NCBI GenBank assembly: GCA_963693315.1
Contig: OY856188.1
Span: forward strand, 192,160,266-192,224,265
Direction: 5' to 3'
DNA from: Diogma glabrata
Lineage: Eukaryota > Arthropoda > Insecta > Diptera > Cylindrotomidae
Length of the DNA stretch: 64,000 bases
Both the position numbers and the translations under genes were made by a program. Within the stretch, counting starts at the first letter, position 1. Each line of letters starts with the position of its first letter. The notes beneath the pieces were generated by a model. It did no database searches, was not told where the DNA came from, and worked only from the letters and a program-made list of their open reading frames with translations. Positions 23,528-34,910 of this stretch are shown here, in pieces.

Positions 23528-24678
23528 TAATTAATTACAACAAATATTTATAAAATATTTGAAGTTTATATAAATAAATTAATTTTTTTTATTGATTTTA
23601 ATATTATTTATTTTTAGTAATATAAAAACGAAAAATATAAAATAATTAAAATATTTATAATTATATATAAATTTATATAATTGCTGTTGTGGTAAACATG
23701 TGCAGGACAAAAAAATCAAATTCCATTCTTTCAGAGAGACTTCACTGTTATAAAAATAATATTATATTAAAACAAAAAACTACACCATGGTGCCTAGCAC
23801 TATAAAATTTAAATTTTTTAACACAATATATGTATAATATGATATAATCTATAATTTACCTGAATTAGATAAAATCCAATGCAGATTGTACAAATTTAAA
23901 TTTCATTAGTTTTATTTCATTTAAATAAATATAATGAACCAACTTTTAAATCTGAGTCTTTCCTTAACCTAGTTTGATAGCTAAAATGAAATTGCCGTAT
24001 GTCATTCAATCTAAAATTTGTTATTTTATAATAATCATTGCATTAAAAATCAATTGAGTTACTTGCTTTATTGATTATTTATTTTTAATTTATATATTTA
24101 AAAATTTTTTGTGCATTTAAAATCGTTTATTAAAAATTTAAGTAGATAAAATAAAAATAGCCGTTAGACAAAACCTTCAATATGTACTAAAATAAATTAT
24201 GGTTTTGATTTTCATTTTAGTTTTAGTACATTCAAAAATTTTAGAATGGCAGCACTTAATCATATTTTAGAATCATATGTTCGAAACTTCAACTTTGTTT
24301 ATTAAGAAATGTCAAAATCATTGTTTACTTTTTCGAAAATATGGTTTTTTTTTACCATATTTCATAATTAAATTATTATGTGTTAAGTATTTTTTAAATT
24401 AGTGCAATTATTTTTATATATATCAGGTATGTATCTTATTCAATTTTTATGAAAAAAAGTGTTAATTTTATTTAAATTATTATAAAAATCATCGATATTG
24501 ACCGACACTACAGTTTACAAAAAAGTGATTTTTATATGGAAATTTTTTTTTTCAAAAGGCCATATCTCGAGAACCGGGCACAATTTTGATAAGTGCCCTT
24601 AACATTTTCGTCTTGGTTTAGCATCAACTAAAAAAAAAAAATCTCAAATCGAGGGGCCAAAGACTTCAAAGAACTGCC

Positions 24679-24686
24679 GAAGTTCT
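24679..24686 (+). repeat. Target-site duplication, right copy (GAAGTTCT)
   Basis: Identical to 5778-5785 and directly adjacent to the right palindrome tip (GACTTCAAAGAACTGCC ends at 24678). Confidence 0.85.
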
Positions 24687-24989
24687 CTTAGAAATTCAAT
24701 TAATGTATTGAAAATAAATACAAAACAATGGGTTCCCATGTTTGCAACAAAGAATTAATTGTCAAACAATAACCATTTCATTTAAAATTTAAAGAAAACC
24801 AAAAACAATTAAGCATTAAAACAAAACCAAAGCGCACCTGATAAAATATTTGTTAGGGTAGTTTTTCCAGTTTTATTATTATCAGTTTTATTTTAATCGA
24901 AATACTTTTGTGAAAAATTACATAAATACGAATAAGGTTGCACATTTTCAAATAGTTGAAAATGTAAAATACGAAGAATCTCGTGTCAA

Positions 24990-25445
24990 TAGACACAAGT
25001 GAAGACTAGTCATCTTCTTCTCGCCGATACGAGTTTGTTATTCAATGCTAGTATGTCTAGAGTATAATAAAACAGTGATCACTAGAGAAACTAATTGACT
25101 GAACCTGAATCTATTAAATATATGTTTATGTAAATTTTTTGTTTTTTATACTTCGCTAGAGTTGTAACAAATTTTTGGTTTATATTTAGCGTTGACATTT
25201 TTTGGTAGTTTATCTAGTCGGCTAGCCCTGATGAGAATGATAAACTTTTTTAAAATTAAAATTTTCTTATTGGTTCGAAACTAGATCGGTTGAAAATTGT
25301 ATGGATTGCAAAAAGTTTCATAATTTGCACCATAATTTTTTAGATTCAGTTCTTATATTATTCTTGATGGGAGATTTTCCATCGTAGTGATGTTATACCA
25401 CAAATAATTTACTGAATTAACTATATTAGTTTTGTTTATTCTTTT
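24990..25445 (+). repeat. Dispersed repeat shared with 63217-63675
   Basis: Strong colinear similarity to 63217-63675 in the same orientation. Shared blocks include GTCGGCTAGCCCTGATGAGA, ATACTTCGCTAGAGT, GGTTCGAAACTAGATCG, and CACAAATAATT.A.TGAATTAA. No coding capacity seen. In the copy at 63 kb the element also has an inverted arm, which is missing here. Confidence 0.75.
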
Positions 25446-27299
25446 TTATTTTTTAAAGTGAATTATTGTTGGTGTTAGTGTAACTACAAAAAAATCATAT
25501 ATCAAAAAGTACTAATATTCTTTTCCTGCATACGGAATGAACCAAAATAATAAAATCAGTGATCAGATTTTTCAAAGGCGCTCGCACTTATTTTAAAAAT
25601 AAAACCATGCGGGCTTTATTTTTATTTCTTGTTTTTCGGTCTTGCATTAGGATAAAAGTAAAAGATTTACAAAAAAGCTCTTTATAGACAAAATAAAAAT
25701 TGACGAGAAAAGATTTTGTTGGTAGATAGTTATTTGAAAAAAATAAATATAAAATTCTTTGAGAGCAATTTTTTTTAATAAGCAATTTTTTTTTTCTTTT
25801 GGTTTAGTTTGGTTAAAATTTGTATGAAAATAAGTGAGGTTAATATAAATATAAAATAGCTTAGTTTACGAAAAAAAACAGCAACATTTCGATCCACTTT
25901 TTTAGATACAGTTACTTCAAACAAATCGAACGTTATGTTTTTTTACTGTTTTAATAAAAAAAAGAAAAACGTGCATTTGCCCTTATCAGTCGGAATAGGT
26001 AAAAATAAAATTTATTTAAAATTAATTAATTAATAAAAATAATAATCGAAAAAAAATTAATTAATTCATATTTATTTATTTATATATTTATTTTAATTTT
26101 AACTGAATTCATTCAATAAATCATTTTAAATAAATAATAATAAATAATTTTATTTACTTCATAATTTAATTCATGCATGACAAATTAAAAATTATTCATT
26201 ATTCATTATCTAAAATTAGGAGATCATTATCTAAAATTACGCCTCAATCTTATTAATTTCTTAAATCTTTCTTTTCTTATCAAACAACGAAATACGACGA
26301 AAACTAACCAGAATAAAACAAAACAAACAAAAATATGTATTACGTACATATAACGGTAAACGAGGACAAAAAATAGGAAAATAAAATTTAGCTCTTTGAG
26401 TGCAGATTTTAATTTATATGTATTTTATGTTGGGAGACAAAAACTTTTTAAGGGCAAAATAAAATAAAAATCGGAACATTGAATAAAATCGACTAGAAAA
26501 GGGTGAAATACAAAAAATTAAAGCTTTGCTCTTATGAGTAAGAACGACATCAAAAATATAATGTATGTATGTATGTATATAGTACATTGCTGTTTTTTCA
26601 TTGCTGTTTTCATCTGGCGGATGAAATGAAATTTTTTCTACGATATTAAATATATATAAACGATATTTATAATAAATTATTAAATTATAAATCGATAACA
26701 TTACATTCAAAATTCATATTCTATTTGTTCATGCACAAACATTTTCACAACGGATTCAGCCTGCATGAAAATAGAATTTTTATATGCTAACGCAGAAAAA
26801 AATTTTTTTTAACTACTAACTTGAGTAATCGTCATTATTTACTCGAATGCCCCAATGAGAAGTAATTTTTATCAAGCTAGGCCAATAATAATAACAAAAA
26901 ATTACCTAGTGTTAAAAATGACAAATTTTCTTTTATTTTTAATTGAAATGAACAGAAAAACACAAACAAATAATAATTGCATTCCTTTGTTTCGTTTTAT
27001 TTGTATGAAACTAAACTTCCAGGCTACTTGATATTTGAAGATATTTAAAAAATGAAATGGAAAATGACTAATATCAAAATCTAATCAAAGCAAATATGAT
27101 AATTAGTGTTAGTAGTTGAAAAAATTCTATATATACCTCGGTTGAGAAGATTAATATAGACCTCGAACATTATATCCCTCGGCGCTACGCGCCTCAGGAT
27201 CTAAAAGTTCTCGGTCAATAATAGCTTACTTCTCTACCTTGTTATACAATGTACTATTATTTGTGAAATAGTATTCACATATGGGGATTGAAAAAGCGC
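25446..27299. other. AT-rich sequence without recognisable gene
   Basis: No recognisable ORF, RNA or element. A short (GTAT)n microsatellite occurs at about 26562-26580. Confidence 0.45.
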
Positions 27300-27416
27300 T
27301 CAAATAAAATAAAATTGTAACTGGTTGTAAATATAAAGAATTTCGCGAACCATTAAAATTTTTCTGCGCACCACTAATGGTCTGTGGACCAACGGTTGAG
27401 AAACGCTAATCTAAAC

Positions 27417-28780
27417 ATTCCATCAAATTTCTAAAACATTAACGCAGTGAGATAAGTACCAACAAATGATAACGTTATTTCTAGTGAGCAAGGGGAAAAA
27501 CAAGAAACGAGTATATGTATGTTTATATATAAGAAAATGCGTTGTCTAGAACGAAAGCTACAACAGCAAAAACCAAATAGATAAACGTCTGTATGTCCTT
27601 ATATTTTGCTTCCTTTATTTTTCTTCAACTTGTCGAGAACATTTATTCTATAGTCGAGACTTTATCACATGAAACAAAAAAATATAACAAATTCAAGAAA
27701 AAAGCAAGAAAATTGGCAACTTGTTGCTGTTTTTTTTTTGCAAACAATTTGCTTTTCTTATTTAATTTTTATTCCATCTACTTTTTAGCTTAGTTTCTAT
27801 ATAGTATATACATACATACATTTTTTTTATTCTTGTTGTTTTGGTTTCTTTATTCTTAGAAAAAGCTGTTGTTTAGCTAATAGAAAAACCGAATAGAAAA
27901 AATGAAGTTTCACAAAAACTTTGGTTACAAAATAAATGTTAAAATAACATAGAAGAAAAAGAAAATTGAAATTAAATTAAGATTAATTCATTTTTCTGCT
28001 TTCGTTCTTGGTTTTGTGCATTTTGAAGAAAATCCAAAGTTTTAAGGTGAATTTTATTGTTTTGGATTATTTTGAGTTTTTACGTTGAAGATGATATCTT
28101 ATAAGTGATTTCACCATTTCAGTTATTCATTATATATTTTTAACTTATTCCTTTTGTATTATCTTTGTATAAACGTTAATGGGTAACAAATTTCATGGAA
28201 ATGGTTAAACAGAATATTATGAATCAAATCACCATAACCTATCAAATCACCGGAAACATTTTAACGTCTATCTACAAAAATATTAATTTTAATTACTTAT
28301 TTTTTATTGAAACTAATAATCGATGAATAAAATCAAAGTAAATTAAATTCTGAAAAAACTATAGACGAAGAAAATATAATAACTAAATTAAGGTGTGACT
28401 TCATCCTGTTATAGAAAAATATTGAATTTATATAAAAATGGAATGTGAAAGGGTTAAAGAATTTTTTCTAAGTTATTTGAAACCTTTAAATTTTAATTTT
28501 ATTAATACAAAACGAACTAAAAATTGACATCCATCCGGTTATTGTTTTGTTAGGTTTATTGCAAAGGTTTGTTAATACATATAGTTTTGTATAAAACGTA
28601 AAAATATTTATTTTGCCCGAATATCTGTTACACTGCATAAAATATTTCAAAATCATAAGTAAAATGTTTCTCTTTTTAAGTTTAAAATTGTCTTTAACAT
28701 GTATGCATTTGGACCAGTAAAAATGACGATATAAGACCCGAAATAATTTTAAAATCAGACAACTTCTAGGAGGACTAAAT
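27417..28780. other. AT-rich sequence without recognisable gene
   Basis: Outside the candidate hAT right border. Nothing recognisable; ORFs are short and of low complexity. Confidence 0.45.
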
Positions 28781-29040
28781 GGCCGTGGCCCATTTCTCAA
28801 AAATGCCGATGAAATTGAAATTTCGACGTTTCGCGCTGAAATATAATTTTTTGTTTTGCTTTATTTCCTTCCGCAAAAATTAAATTTCGAAAATATAATT
28901 ATTGGAAAACAAATATTATTTGAATTTCAACACAATCTGTCAAAATTTACTCAAGTAGGATAGCAGAGTAAATTGAAATTGTTTAGTCGATTTGCAGATT
29001 CAATTTCAATTTCAATTTCATCGAGAAATGGGCCACAGCC
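28781..29040. mobile_element. 260-bp MITE with GGCYGTGGCCCATTTCTC ends
   Basis: Starts GGCCGTGGCCCATTTCTC and ends GAGAAATGGGCCACAGCC, inverted with one mismatch. Subterminal GATGAAATTGAAATT blocks are also inverted (CAATTTCAATTTCATC). Non-coding. No target duplication could be assigned. Confidence 0.7.
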
Positions 29041-29654
29041 TATGTTATATGTTGTAAACGTTACAAAATTTACAGAAAATAAAAATTTGTTTTATAATAT
29101 GTAATTTGAACTTTTGTTGACATGACATCTTCGAATATTCAAAATTCTAAATAGTCAATATTTCATATTAAGCATGCTAAACATTCAAACCAATTAGCAA
29201 ACTCAAGCTGTCATACTGATAGAAATTAAAATTTTATTCAATTATTCAAATAATTCATTACTTTATTACAAAACTTTTCTTTATTGTAAGTTATAGCAAA
29301 ATTCAAATGAACAACTTTGGATGGATACAACTTCCTTGTTCAACTATAAATTCGTTTTTGTGTTCTTATTTATTTGTTTTACATTTACGTGTATGTGTTA
29401 ATATTTATTTATTATTAAATGTACATGTATATTTATTTGTACTTAACATGTACAACATCTCCTCCCCCTAAAAAATAAATGAATCATAAAGTGATTTATT
29501 TTACAGTAAATCTTAACATTAACCTTCCGATATTTTGTCATACATTTAGGTTATTGAATGTATTTATTGCGTTTTTTTGGTTAATTTTATATTAACCTAA
29601 AGAGTATTATTTGCTGTTTTTATTTATGTATAACTAATTTGTTTTTGTTTTTTT
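29041..29654. other. AT-rich sequence without recognisable gene
   Basis: Nothing recognisable; TGTACAT/ATGTACA motifs recur around 29400-29450. Confidence 0.4.
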
Positions 29655-30941
29655 TTTGTGTCGTTCATGCTCCATATAGGATCGTTTCCAAGCTAATCAG
29701 CTTCGAATATTCACCACGGTCATTCGCAACAGCGACATAATTACCATGCTAGCCGATCTTTTTAACGTCGTTTATTACGTTCGTCTCCCATTGCATTCGT
29801 GGCCTACCTCGCGATCGCCCACTCCCTGGAGTACTAACGTACATTTTTTTAATCATTCCAGACTGTGAATCGGCTCGTAGAACATGCCCAAAAATAAGCA
29901 ATCCTGTTGTAACAGATTCAACTTATTATATCTGGACCCTCAAGAAGGTCTCTGATCTCAAAGTTATATCTCTATCTGTATGCTCCATCGTCTGTCTTAA
30001 GTAGACCAAAAATGTAGCATAGTATCTTACGCTCAAATACAGATAAATGTGATTCGTCGTTTTGTGTAAAGGTCCATGTTTGTGACCCATACATCACAAC
30101 CGGTCTAAACAACGTCTTGTATAACTTGAGTTTGGTGTTAGTTGATACATACGGTCATCCAAGGAGAGGTTTAATTGAGTAGAAAGTTTGATTACCTGCA
30201 GCGATTCGAGCTTTTATATCTGTAAGTATGCCGTTGTTTGATTCAAGCGTTGATCCCAAATATTTAAAAGATTCAACTCCCTCAATTCGTTCTGCGCCGC
30301 ACGTCAAATCTTTGAAACCAGAGCAGACCATAGAGTCTCTCGTTTGAGAGAGTCATAGGCCTGCCTGAAATCAATGAAGAGTTGATTATCGAGAAGGGTG
30401 CATCGGTGGTACCTCGGCCTTGCCGGAAGCCACACTAATATTCTCCAAATAATTGTTCAGCAAAAGGATTGATTTTGGCTAGCAAAATGTATGAAAAGAT
30501 CTTCTATGCTGTGCAGAGTAGAGCAACTCCCTTGTAGTTTGCACATTGTAAGCGATTCCGTTTTTTATGGATTGTTATCAGCATAACTGAGTTCCAGTCC
30601 TGTGGCATGGTTTCAGTCTCCCAGATCTTTTAAAGAAGTTCAAACAATCTTAAGGATAGCGTTTCACCACTATGTACAATCGTTTCGGATGTTATATCGT
30701 CGATACCTCGTGCTTTATTGCATTTTAAATTTGACAGCGCCGCTACGAATTCCTGTTTGGTGGGTTTGTATACATGTACCTTTGATGCACGAATAAGCTT
30801 TGCTCGTCGTCCGACTTATTGCTGGTCACTTAAGCTGATTCCCAAAATAAGCAGCCCAAGTATTTAAAATATTTTTAAGGTCTAGTTGGAGCTCCCATTC
30901 TTCGTTTAGAATAGCTGTCGATCTAGTTTGAGGTTCCTTCT
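29655..30941 (-). pseudogene. Non-LTR retrotransposon RT, C-terminal part (dead)
   Basis: Minus-strand translation gives scattered pieces of a non-LTR reverse transcriptase: WELQLDLKN near 30890, DWNSVMLITIHKKRN followed by CANYKGVALL (fingers motif), CGFRQGRGTTDA, DFRQAYDSLKRETLW (the catalytic DFxxAYD block), then near 30300 a jump to VESFKYLGSTLES, and the tail GHVLRADSQSGMIKK plus GSGRSRGRPRMQWE near 29750-29900. The FADD-type catalytic box expected between DFRQAYD and the YLGS block is missing: an internal deletion at about 30305. There are many stops and frameshifts. It continues upstream at 34915 after a nested transposon. The style fits the RTE-like/CFDP2-annotated endonuclease-RT group; the clade assignment is tentative. 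Confidence 0.75.
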
Positions 30942-30945
30942 TTAA
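30942..30945 (+). repeat. TTAA target duplication, left copy
   Basis: TTAA at 30942-30945 directly outside the tip CTATCGTTTTTTTAGG, paired with TTAA at 34911-34914. Joining the flanks with one TTAA removed keeps the LINE reading frame (see the foldback entry). Confidence 0.8.
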
Positions 30946-31429
30946 CTATCGTTTTTTTAGGAATCGGGCAGAAAACATGGTTTTTGGAAATTATTTTTAC
31001 TCGATTTTGTGATTTTGGTATCAATCGATCGGGCTTGGCCGTCTCCCGAAAACTTTATGAGATTGGTATGGTAGAACCCAACCCACCCCCACCCCTTTAC
31101 ACCCTCTTTAAGTTCTAGCATATAAAAATCTATATAAAATAAATGGGAAGAGATAAATAAAATTTAATTGCAGCATTATCTTTTATTCAAACCGGCGCAA
31201 CTTTTGAGTCCAAAAGTTGGTTTGCACCCCCACCCCCAACCAACCCCGTGGGTGGGGTTGACACATTAAATAAGTAAAATATGTCATTTGGGGTATCGTT
31301 AGAATCAGAATTTCATAACAAATACAATCCTTTATATTACTCCCTGCTCGGTGACTCCCTGCTCGGGGTACCCTTATCGTAGAAAAAAATATTTTTTACA
31401 TGTCATGTTTGGTGTCGATTTCAATATAA

Positions 31430-32440
31430 TCGGGGATGCTGAGTTCAATGATGATGATAAAAATGGGGGCCTGACTCGGGGTGGAGGTTAGGGGGTCGGT
31501 TATAAAAAATATCGAAATTATCGTCATAATAAAAATTGGGGTCGGGCTCAGGGTAGTCCAATAATAGGTGGGGGTTCCGGGGGGTCGGTTATACAAAGTA
31601 TCGAAATTATTGTCATTATTATCGATTTTTACATAATCGAGGATGCTGGGTTCAATGGTGATGGTAAAAATGTTGACCGGACTCAGGGTACTTCAATAAG
31701 CGGTGGGGGTTGGGGGTCGGTTATAAAAAATATCGAAATTATCGTCATCATTATCAATTTTAACATAATTGAGGATGCTGCGTTCAATTATTATAATAAA
31801 AATTGGGGCCGGACTCAGGGTAGTCCAATAATAGGTGGGGGTTGGGGGGTCGGTTAGACAGACTATCGAAATTATTGTCATTATTATCGATTTTTACATA
31901 ATCGAGGATGCTGAGTTGTATGATGATAGTAAAAATGTTGACCGAACTCAGGGTAGTTCAATAAAGGGTGATGGTTGTGGGTCTGGTCATGAATAATATG
32001 AAAATTATCGTCATTATTTCGATTTTAACATAATCAAAGATGCTGAGTTCAATGGTGATGATAAAAATGGTGACCGGATTCACGGTAGTTCAATAAGAGT
32101 GAGAGTTGGGGGTCTGGTCATGAATAGTATCAAAATTGTCGTCATTAGTGTTGATTTCAACATACTTGAGGACGCTGAATCCAACAGTGATGTTTAAATT
32201 GGGATCAAAAATAAAAGGGTGTCACTAAAGGGTGAGAGTGGGGGTCTGAAAGCCGAAAATGTTCACATATATTATGAGTATTGATTTTGGATAAATCAAT
32301 GGTGATGCTGAAATTAGTATTTGGGCTCTAGGGAAGAAACAAGAGGATGAGGGTTTGGGTCTAAAATTAAGGCAGTGTTCAAATATACATAATAAATATT
32401 GGTTTTTCCATGAATCGAGAATGCTGAATCCAATGGCGAT
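31430..32440 (+). repeat. 133-bp tandem repeats, left foldback arm
   Basis: The landmark GGATGCTGAGTTCAAT or a variant recurs at about 31430, 31640, 31771, 31904, 32037, 32170 and 32419; the middle spacings are 131-133 bp. Each unit also has GGGTCGGTTATAAAAAATAT and GAAATTATCGTCATTATT. Units get more diverged toward the loop. ORFs here (for example 31396-31596) are shadows: 133 is not a multiple of 3, so the frame changes at every unit. Confidence 0.85.
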
Positions 32441-32678
32441 GTTGAAATGCAGAACCACGTAATAAAAAATGTGTACTATGAAAAACGCTATGTATTACAA
32501 ATTGAACGAAAATGTTTTGCTATTTATTTCGGTAATTGCTTGTTGATTGATTTTAAATTTCAATGATAATGCCATTCTATTTAAAAACTAATCAAGGAGT
32601 ATTTCTTTTTTGGTTCGAGATCGAGTTCTACGTTTACTTTCGTTGTCGATTTGTTATCGATTCTTTCAGTTCAATGAG

Positions 32679-33467
32679 TTAATTTTGTTGTTCTTTTATT
32701 TCTACTGCATCTCTTTGTCGTTTCTGGAGGCTTGATTTATTCTCATTTAGCATTACATTTTGCATCTCCTGATCTTCTACGACATTTAGTATTTTCATGT
32801 TTTCAACACGCTTGCAAAAGTTTGTAGAATCCATTTCATATTTTACTTGTTTTTCTTCTTTGAATTTAGTGAGTTGCGTTATTATTACTTTTTCAAGCTT
32901 AATTGAACATTTCCAAGATTTCATTGAAGAATTGTTTTCTGCTACATTTTCCTCGACTTCCATTTCTGACTTATTCGATAAAATTTCGTAAGTTTCAGTT
33001 TAAAATGATGTATTTTCTTGCTTCTGAAAATTTAGAGAATCGATAGAGAGTAAATCTAGTTCTTCCAATATTTTTTTTCGATTATTTTGTGTTTCGTTTT
33101 GTACTCTCAATTCTTTCAAGAGATTTATTGATACATTTTCAAGTTCAATTGAACACTTCAAAGAGTTCCTAGGACTTTTTTTTTGTAAACAAACGTTTTT
33201 TGAATTTTGTGATATTATGTTACTAGTTGCTGGAATTTGAGCTGGAATTTCATCTTCCAAAATTATTGGTAGTTTAGATGAACCATTATTTACTAGTACT
33301 TCCTGAATTTCTTGTAGTGTGTTTTCGATCGCTGTACAATCGTCTACTTCATCAAATAATTCATCCTCTATTTCCAAGTTTGTGGATGGTGATTCTCTCG
33401 ATTTTTTCAACCGCTGCACTATTTCTTTTATTTGGTTGGATTTAAGATATTCGTTGTAAGAAAACAT
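32679..33467 (-). pseudogene. Unrecognised foldback loop ORF broken by one stop
   Basis: A minus-strand ORF starts MFSYNEYLKS (33467) and runs 155 codons to TAA at 33000-33002. In the same frame it continues for about 107 more codons, including METs such as MEVEENVAEN, to a stop at 32679. The product would be about 262 aa, acidic and Ser/Asn/Glu-rich. An internal repeat is visible: NSLKCSIELENVSINLL near residue 110 and KSWKCSIKLEKVIITQL near 190, each followed by a charged, probably coiled-coil stretch. No domain recognised. The sequence just upstream of the ATG (TTCTTATTTTTAG then GTGATTCC) looks like a 3' splice site, so this may be a downstream exon. Candidate accessory or DNA-binding protein of the element; function unknown. 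Confidence 0.5.
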
Positions 33468-33879
33468 GGAATCACCTAAAAATAAGAATTTTTAAGTAGA
33501 ATTATTTTCGTTCAATTTCGTTTCCTTCAATTATTTATACAAGAAAATGATGAGCACCCAAATTGATACAGTCTTATTTTTGTGGCATTTGTTTGTATAT
33601 TTCAATAATAAAAATATAAGAAATATAAAGAAATTGCTATTTTAGTTTATTATTTTTCTTATTTTATAATTTTAAAATATTTTTCTGCCATGTTTCGACG
33701 ATACATCAATTTGAAGATATAATTCAACTAACATTTAAGAATAACCCACTATTAAGGTGCTTCTTTGCTAAGTAACTCTAACCTTGGTGTATAATGTATA
33801 TTTGAACATTTTTTTATTCTTCACCCATCCTCCAGCTTCTGATTTTGCTCCTATGGTTGCTTGATTGCATATTTCAAGA

Positions 33880-34440
33880 CCACCATTGGATTCAGTATCC
33901 TCGAGTCATAGAAAAACCAATATTTATTATGTATAGTAGAACATTTCCCTAATTTTAGACCCAAACTCTTATCCTCTAGTTTCTTGCCTGGACCCCAAAT
34001 ACTAATTTCAGCATCACCATTGCATTCAGTACCCTCGATTTATCCAAAATCGGTACCCATAATATATTTTCGGCTTTCAGCCCAAACTCCCACCCATTAG
34101 TGACACCCTTATATTTTTTATCCGAATTTAAATATCACTGTTGGATTCAGCGTCCTCAAGTTTGTTGAAATCAATAATAATGACGATAATTTTGATACCA
34201 TTCATGACCAGACCCCCAACCCTAACCCCTTATTGAGCTACCATGAGTCCGGTCAACATTTTTACCATCACCATTGAACTCAGCCTCCTCGATTATGTAA
34301 AAATCGATAATGATGTCAATAATTTCGATATTTTTTATGACCGACCCCCCCAACCTCCACCCTTTTTGGACTACCCCGAGTCCGGCCCTCATTTTTATAT
34401 TATCATCATTGAACTCAGCATCCCCAATTATGTTGAAATC
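33880..34440 (-). repeat. 133-bp tandem repeats, right foldback arm
   Basis: Inverted counterparts of the left-arm units. The landmark ATTGAACTCAGCATCC or a variant recurs at about 33895, 34020, 34143, 34275 and 34412, spaced about 123-137 bp. There are fewer copies than in the left arm, so the arms are asymmetric. Confidence 0.8.
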
Positions 34441-34910
34441 GATACCAAACATGACATGCAAAAAAAATATTTTTATAATATTTTTATATTTACTCCCCTT
34501 GGGAGTAAAAAATGGTTATGTCAGCGATCATAAGGTAATATGAGGGATTATATTTGTTATGAAATTCTGATTCTAACGATACCCCACATGACATATTTTA
34601 CTCATTTAATGTATCAACCCTACCCACGGGGTTGGCTGGGGGGTGGGGGTGCAAACCAACTTTTGGACTCAAAAGTTGCGCCGGTCTTAATAAAAGATAA
34701 TGGTGCTATTTTTTTTATCTCTTCCCATTTATTTTATATAGATTTTTATATGCTTAAACTTACAGAGGGTGTAAGGGGGTGGGGGTGGGTCCTACCACCC
34801 CAATTTCATAAAGTTTTCGGGAGACGGGCAAGCCCGATCGATTGATACCAAGTTTGTAAAAAAAACTTTGAAAATTTCCGCGACTGCCCGATTCTTAAAA
34901 AAAACGATAG

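Larger units (their letters stand above)
5786..24678. mobile_element. Giant 18.9-kb palindromic transposon
   Basis: Left arm 5786-15140 and right arm 15313-24678 are reverse complements of each other, around a 172-bp spacer. Both tips read inward GGCAGTTCTTTGAAGTC, and both are flanked by GAAGTTCT. Every ORF in one arm has its mirror in the other (coordinates sum to 30453 in the inner part). Differences I found are few: substitutions at 8093/22359, 9624/20829, 11947/18506 and 12027/18426; a 1-base A/T homopolymer change near 8675/21776; and 12 net extra bases in the right arm at about 22842-22854. The element encodes two divergent intact Merlin-type transposases, one per arm. An assembly or read-foldback artefact must be excluded, but the flanking duplication and arm differences argue for a real insertion. 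Confidence 0.8.
15313..24678 (-). repeat. Right terminal inverted repeat arm (9366 bp)
   Basis: Reverse complement of 5786-15140, 11 bases longer because of the 12-base net difference near 22842 and the one-base homopolymer difference near 21776. It carries the same series of nested parts in mirror order. Confidence 0.85.
3443..27408. mobile_element. Candidate hAT-like element enclosing the giant palindrome
   Basis: The left end reads TAGTGTTTCTCAACTG from 3443. The reverse complement of the right end (finishing at 27408) reads TAGCGTTTCTCAACCG, 14 of 16 identical. The 8 bases outside are TTCTAAAC (3435-3442) and ATCTAAAC (27409-27416), 7 of 8 identical, matching the 8-bp target duplication known for hAT transposons. 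The GTTTCTCAACC-type terminus is common at hAT ends. No hAT transposase was recognised at 3443-5777 or 24687-27408, so this would be a non-autonomous or gutted copy whose present 24 kb is mostly nested insertions. The alternative is two unrelated hAT/MITE ends that happen to face each other. Confidence 0.5.
30946..34910. mobile_element. 3965-bp TTAA foldback transposon with tandem-repeat arms
   Basis: Tips CTATCGTTTTTTTAGG and, from the other end, CTATCGTTTTTTTTAAG, flanked by TTAA. The arms are long inverted repeats: an outer unique part of about 480 bp (shared blocks include GATCGGGCTTG, CCGTGGGTGGGGTTG, CAACTTTTG.GTC, and TATGTCAT.TGGGGTATCGTT) and an inner part of roughly 133-bp tandem units. 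The loop (about 32.45-33.78 kb) holds an unrecognised ORF. The architecture resembles Drosophila FB elements (tandem-repeat inverted arms plus a loop ORF), but FB makes 9-bp duplications. TTAA points to piggyBac- or Kolobok-type transposases. It interrupts a LINE: on the minus strand FFFQQVKTL before the insertion joins KKEPQTRS after it once one TTAA is removed. Confidence 0.85.

Noticed and set aside
5786..24678. CRISPR or bacterial IS origin for the IS1595-like transposase region
   Set aside because: No CRISPR-like spaced repeats exist, and the transposase is embedded in eukaryotic MITEs and AT-rich insect-like DNA. Merlin is the animal branch of the same superfamily.
31396..31881. Pro/Ile-rich ORFs (NRPPTPTYYW-type) in the foldback arms
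   Set aside because: They are translations of 133-bp tandem units. The unit length is not divisible by three, so no consistent repeat protein results.
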